Of a stretch of 64,000 nucleotides of DNA, positions 62,401 through 64,000 are shown piece by piece (positions within the stretch are counted from its first letter, which is position 1; each line of letters opens with the position of its first letter). The stretch comes from Tetragonia tetragonoides (Eukaryota > Streptophyta > Magnoliopsida > Caryophyllales > Aizoaceae), in assembly GCA_038025085.1 (NCBI GenBank), contig CM076146.1, positions 23,754,501 through 23,818,500 of the forward strand, in the 5' to 3' direction. Below the pieces are notes generated by a model. It was not told where the DNA came from. It was given only the letters and a program-made list of their open reading frames with translations, and did not search any database. The translations under genes were made by a program, and so were the position numbers.

Positions 62401-64000
62401 CAAGCTTCAACTCATGCTTTTGAATGCATTTACGCGTTTTAAAAGCTCATACGAGTAGGGTGAAAGAGATTTGAGTTCTTTTGTGTTGTATATTAAGAGA
62501 AACCATCCAAATACTATGTTTGCATTCATTTGAGTGTGAAACTACACCTAGGATGTTTACAATTACAAACAAGCTTCAACTCAAGCTTTTGAATGTATTT
62601 ATGCGTTTTAACAGCTCTTACGACTAGGGTGATGGAAATTGAGTTCTTTTGTGTTGTATATTAAGAGGAAGCATCCAAATACTTTGTTTGTATTCATTTG
62701 AGTGTGAAACTATACCTAGGATATTTACAGTTACAAACGTGCTTCAACTCAAGCTTTTGAATGCATTTATGCTTTTTAAAAGCTCATACAAGTAGGGTGA
62801 AAGAGATTTGAGTTCTTTTGTGTTGTATATTAAGAGAAAGCATCCAAATACTGTGTTTGTATTCATTTGAGTGTGAAACTACACCTGGGATGTTTACAAG
62901 TACAAACAAGCTTCAACTCAAGCTTTTGAATGTATTTACGCATTTTAAAAGCTCATACGAGTAGGGTGAAAGAGATTTGAGTTCTTTTGTGTTGTATAAT
63001 AAGAGAAAGCATCCAAATACTTTGTGTACATTCATTTGATTGTGAAACTATACCTAGGATGTTTACAGTTACAAACAAGCTTCAACTCAAGCTTTTGAAT
63101 GCATTTACGCGTTTTAAAAGCTCATACGAGTAGGGTGAAAGAGATTTGAGTTCTTTTGTGTTGTATATTAGGAGAAAGCATCCAAATACGTTGTTTGCAT
63201 TCATTTCAGTGTGAAACTACACCTAGGATGTTTACAGTTACAAACAAGCTTCAACTCAAGCTTTTGAATGCATTTATGCTTTTTAAAAGCTCATACGAGT
63301 AGGGTGAAAGAGATTTGAGTTCTTTTGTGTTGTATATTAAGAGAAAGCATCCAAATACTGTGTTTTTATTCATTTGAGTGTGAAACTACATCTAGGATGT
63401 TTACAAGTACAAACAAGCTTCAACTCAAGCTTTTGAATGTATTTACGCATTTTTAAAGCTCATACGAGTAAGGTGAAAGAGATTTGAGTTCTTTTGTGTT
63501 GTATATTAAGAGAAAGCATCCAAATACTTTGTTTGCATTCATTTGAATGTGTGAAACTAAACCTAGGATGTTTTCAAGTACAAACAAGCTTCAACTCAAG
63601 CTTTTGAATGCATTTATGCTTTTTAAAAGCTCATACGAGTAGGGTGAAAGAGATTTGAGTTCTTTTGTGTTGTATATTAAGAGAAAGCATCCAAATACTG
63701 TGTTTGTATTCATTTGAGTGTGAAACTACACCTAGGATGTTTACAAGTACAAACAAGCTTCAACTCAAGCTTTTGAATATATTTACGCGTTTTAACAGCT
63801 CTTACGACTAGGGTGATAGAAATTGAGTGCTTTTGTGTTGTATATTAAGAGAAAGCATCCAAATACTTTGTTTGCATTCATTTGAATGTGTGAAACTACA
63901 CCTAGGATGTTTACAAGTACAAACAAGCTTCAACTCAAGCTTTTGAATATATTTACGCGTTTTAACAGCTCTTACGACTAGGGTGATAGAAATTGAGTTC
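59480..64000. repeat. Mosaic satellite, no clear tandem HOR, runs off the window
   Basis: About 27 monomers assembled from variants seen earlier. The first kilobase resembles 48.0-49.0 kb, and the CAGGTAGG form returns near 61,533 and 62,376. Single-base differences seem more frequent after about 62 kb (for example GATGGAAATTG, TTAGGAGAAAG, GATATTTACAG and ATTGAGTGC), which would fit an older, less homogenised part. No gene or insertion was seen and the array continues past the window. Confidence 0.75.

Larger units (their letters stand above)
1..64000. repeat. Tandem satellite array, 168-169-bp monomer, whole window
   Basis: The same unit recurs head to tail across the window, interrupted only by six LTR copies at 770-11511. 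Successive starts of the landmark ACACCTAGG at 1, 169, 337, 506 and 674 give lengths of 168, 168, 169 and 168 bp. Constant words are GAGTTCTTTTGTGTTGTATA, AAGCATCCAAATACTTTG, CATTCATTTGAGTGTGAAAC and CTTCAACTCAAGCTTTTGAA. Some monomers carry a 2-bp gain (TTTGAATGTGTGAAAC instead of TTTGAGTGTGAAAC) and reach about 170 bp. The monomer holds HindIII (AAGCTT, usually twice), AvrII (CCTAGG) and often MluI (ACGCGT) sites. No inverted monomer was seen. Unit length near 170 bp fits plant centromeric satellites generally, but I do not recognise the family and cannot place it on a chromosome from sequence alone. No gene lies in any gap between the features below. Confidence 0.97.

Noticed and set aside
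1..64000. CRISPR-like array (regular repeats)
   Set aside because: Whole 168-169-bp units are similar throughout, with no short constant repeat separated by unique spacers and no cas genes.
1..64000. Telomere-type repeat in GTAGGGTGAAAG
   Set aside because: AGGG occurs once per monomer in a fixed context; there is no tandem TTTAGGG run.
1..64000. TATA-like word TTGTATATTAAG in every monomer as a promoter
   Set aside because: AT-rich sequence of this kind is expected by chance, and no initiator or downstream gene supports it.

Overview
This window is 64 kb of eukaryotic satellite DNA and contains no recognisable gene. From end to end it is a head-to-tail array of one AT-rich monomer of about 168-169 bp (roughly 355 copies by length division), always in the same orientation. 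Long homogeneous satellite in direct orientation, higher-order repeats (HORs) and an embedded LTR retrotransposon remnant are typical of a plant centromere or pericentromere. The TATA element of the LTR has the plant-like form CTATAAATAGGGG. I do not recognise the satellite family or the species, so 'flowering plant, centromeric satellite' is an inference.

Region 1 to about 12,150 is a 2,016-bp HOR present six times with no length change. Each unit holds eight monomers plus one 662-bp solo LTR (770-1431 and every 2,016 bp afterwards, six copies). The LTR starts TGATG, ends CATCA and is flanked by a 5-bp duplication GAGAC. One retrotransposon therefore inserted once into a monomer, recombined down to a single LTR, and was then multiplied as part of the satellite.

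Region 12,150-64,000 is satellite without the LTR, built from tandem and dispersed duplications of multi-monomer blocks: 1,859 bp (11 monomers), 1,181 (7), 4,052 (24), 1,694 (10), 447 (2 plus a truncated one), 1,015 (6), 3,039 (18, with a nested 674-bp 4-monomer duplication), 339 (2) and 2,535 (15). Longer-lag copies at 9,289, 7,263, 6,877, 6,033 and 5,118 bp link these blocks. Two monomer classes are intermixed: A (tail AAAAGCTCATACGAG...GAAAGAGATTTGAG) and B (tail AACAGCTCTTACGAC...GATAGAAATTGAG). A truncated monomer lacking 61 bp has been carried along in four copies.

All open reading frames are short (60-104 codons), recur at the HOR periods and translate satellite, or satellite running into LTR; I reject them as genes. 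No tRNA, rRNA, CRISPR array, telomeric repeat or intact transposon was seen. The array continues past both window ends. Block edges were found by eye from diagnostic variants and are good to a few tens of bases; the LTR coordinates are exact.
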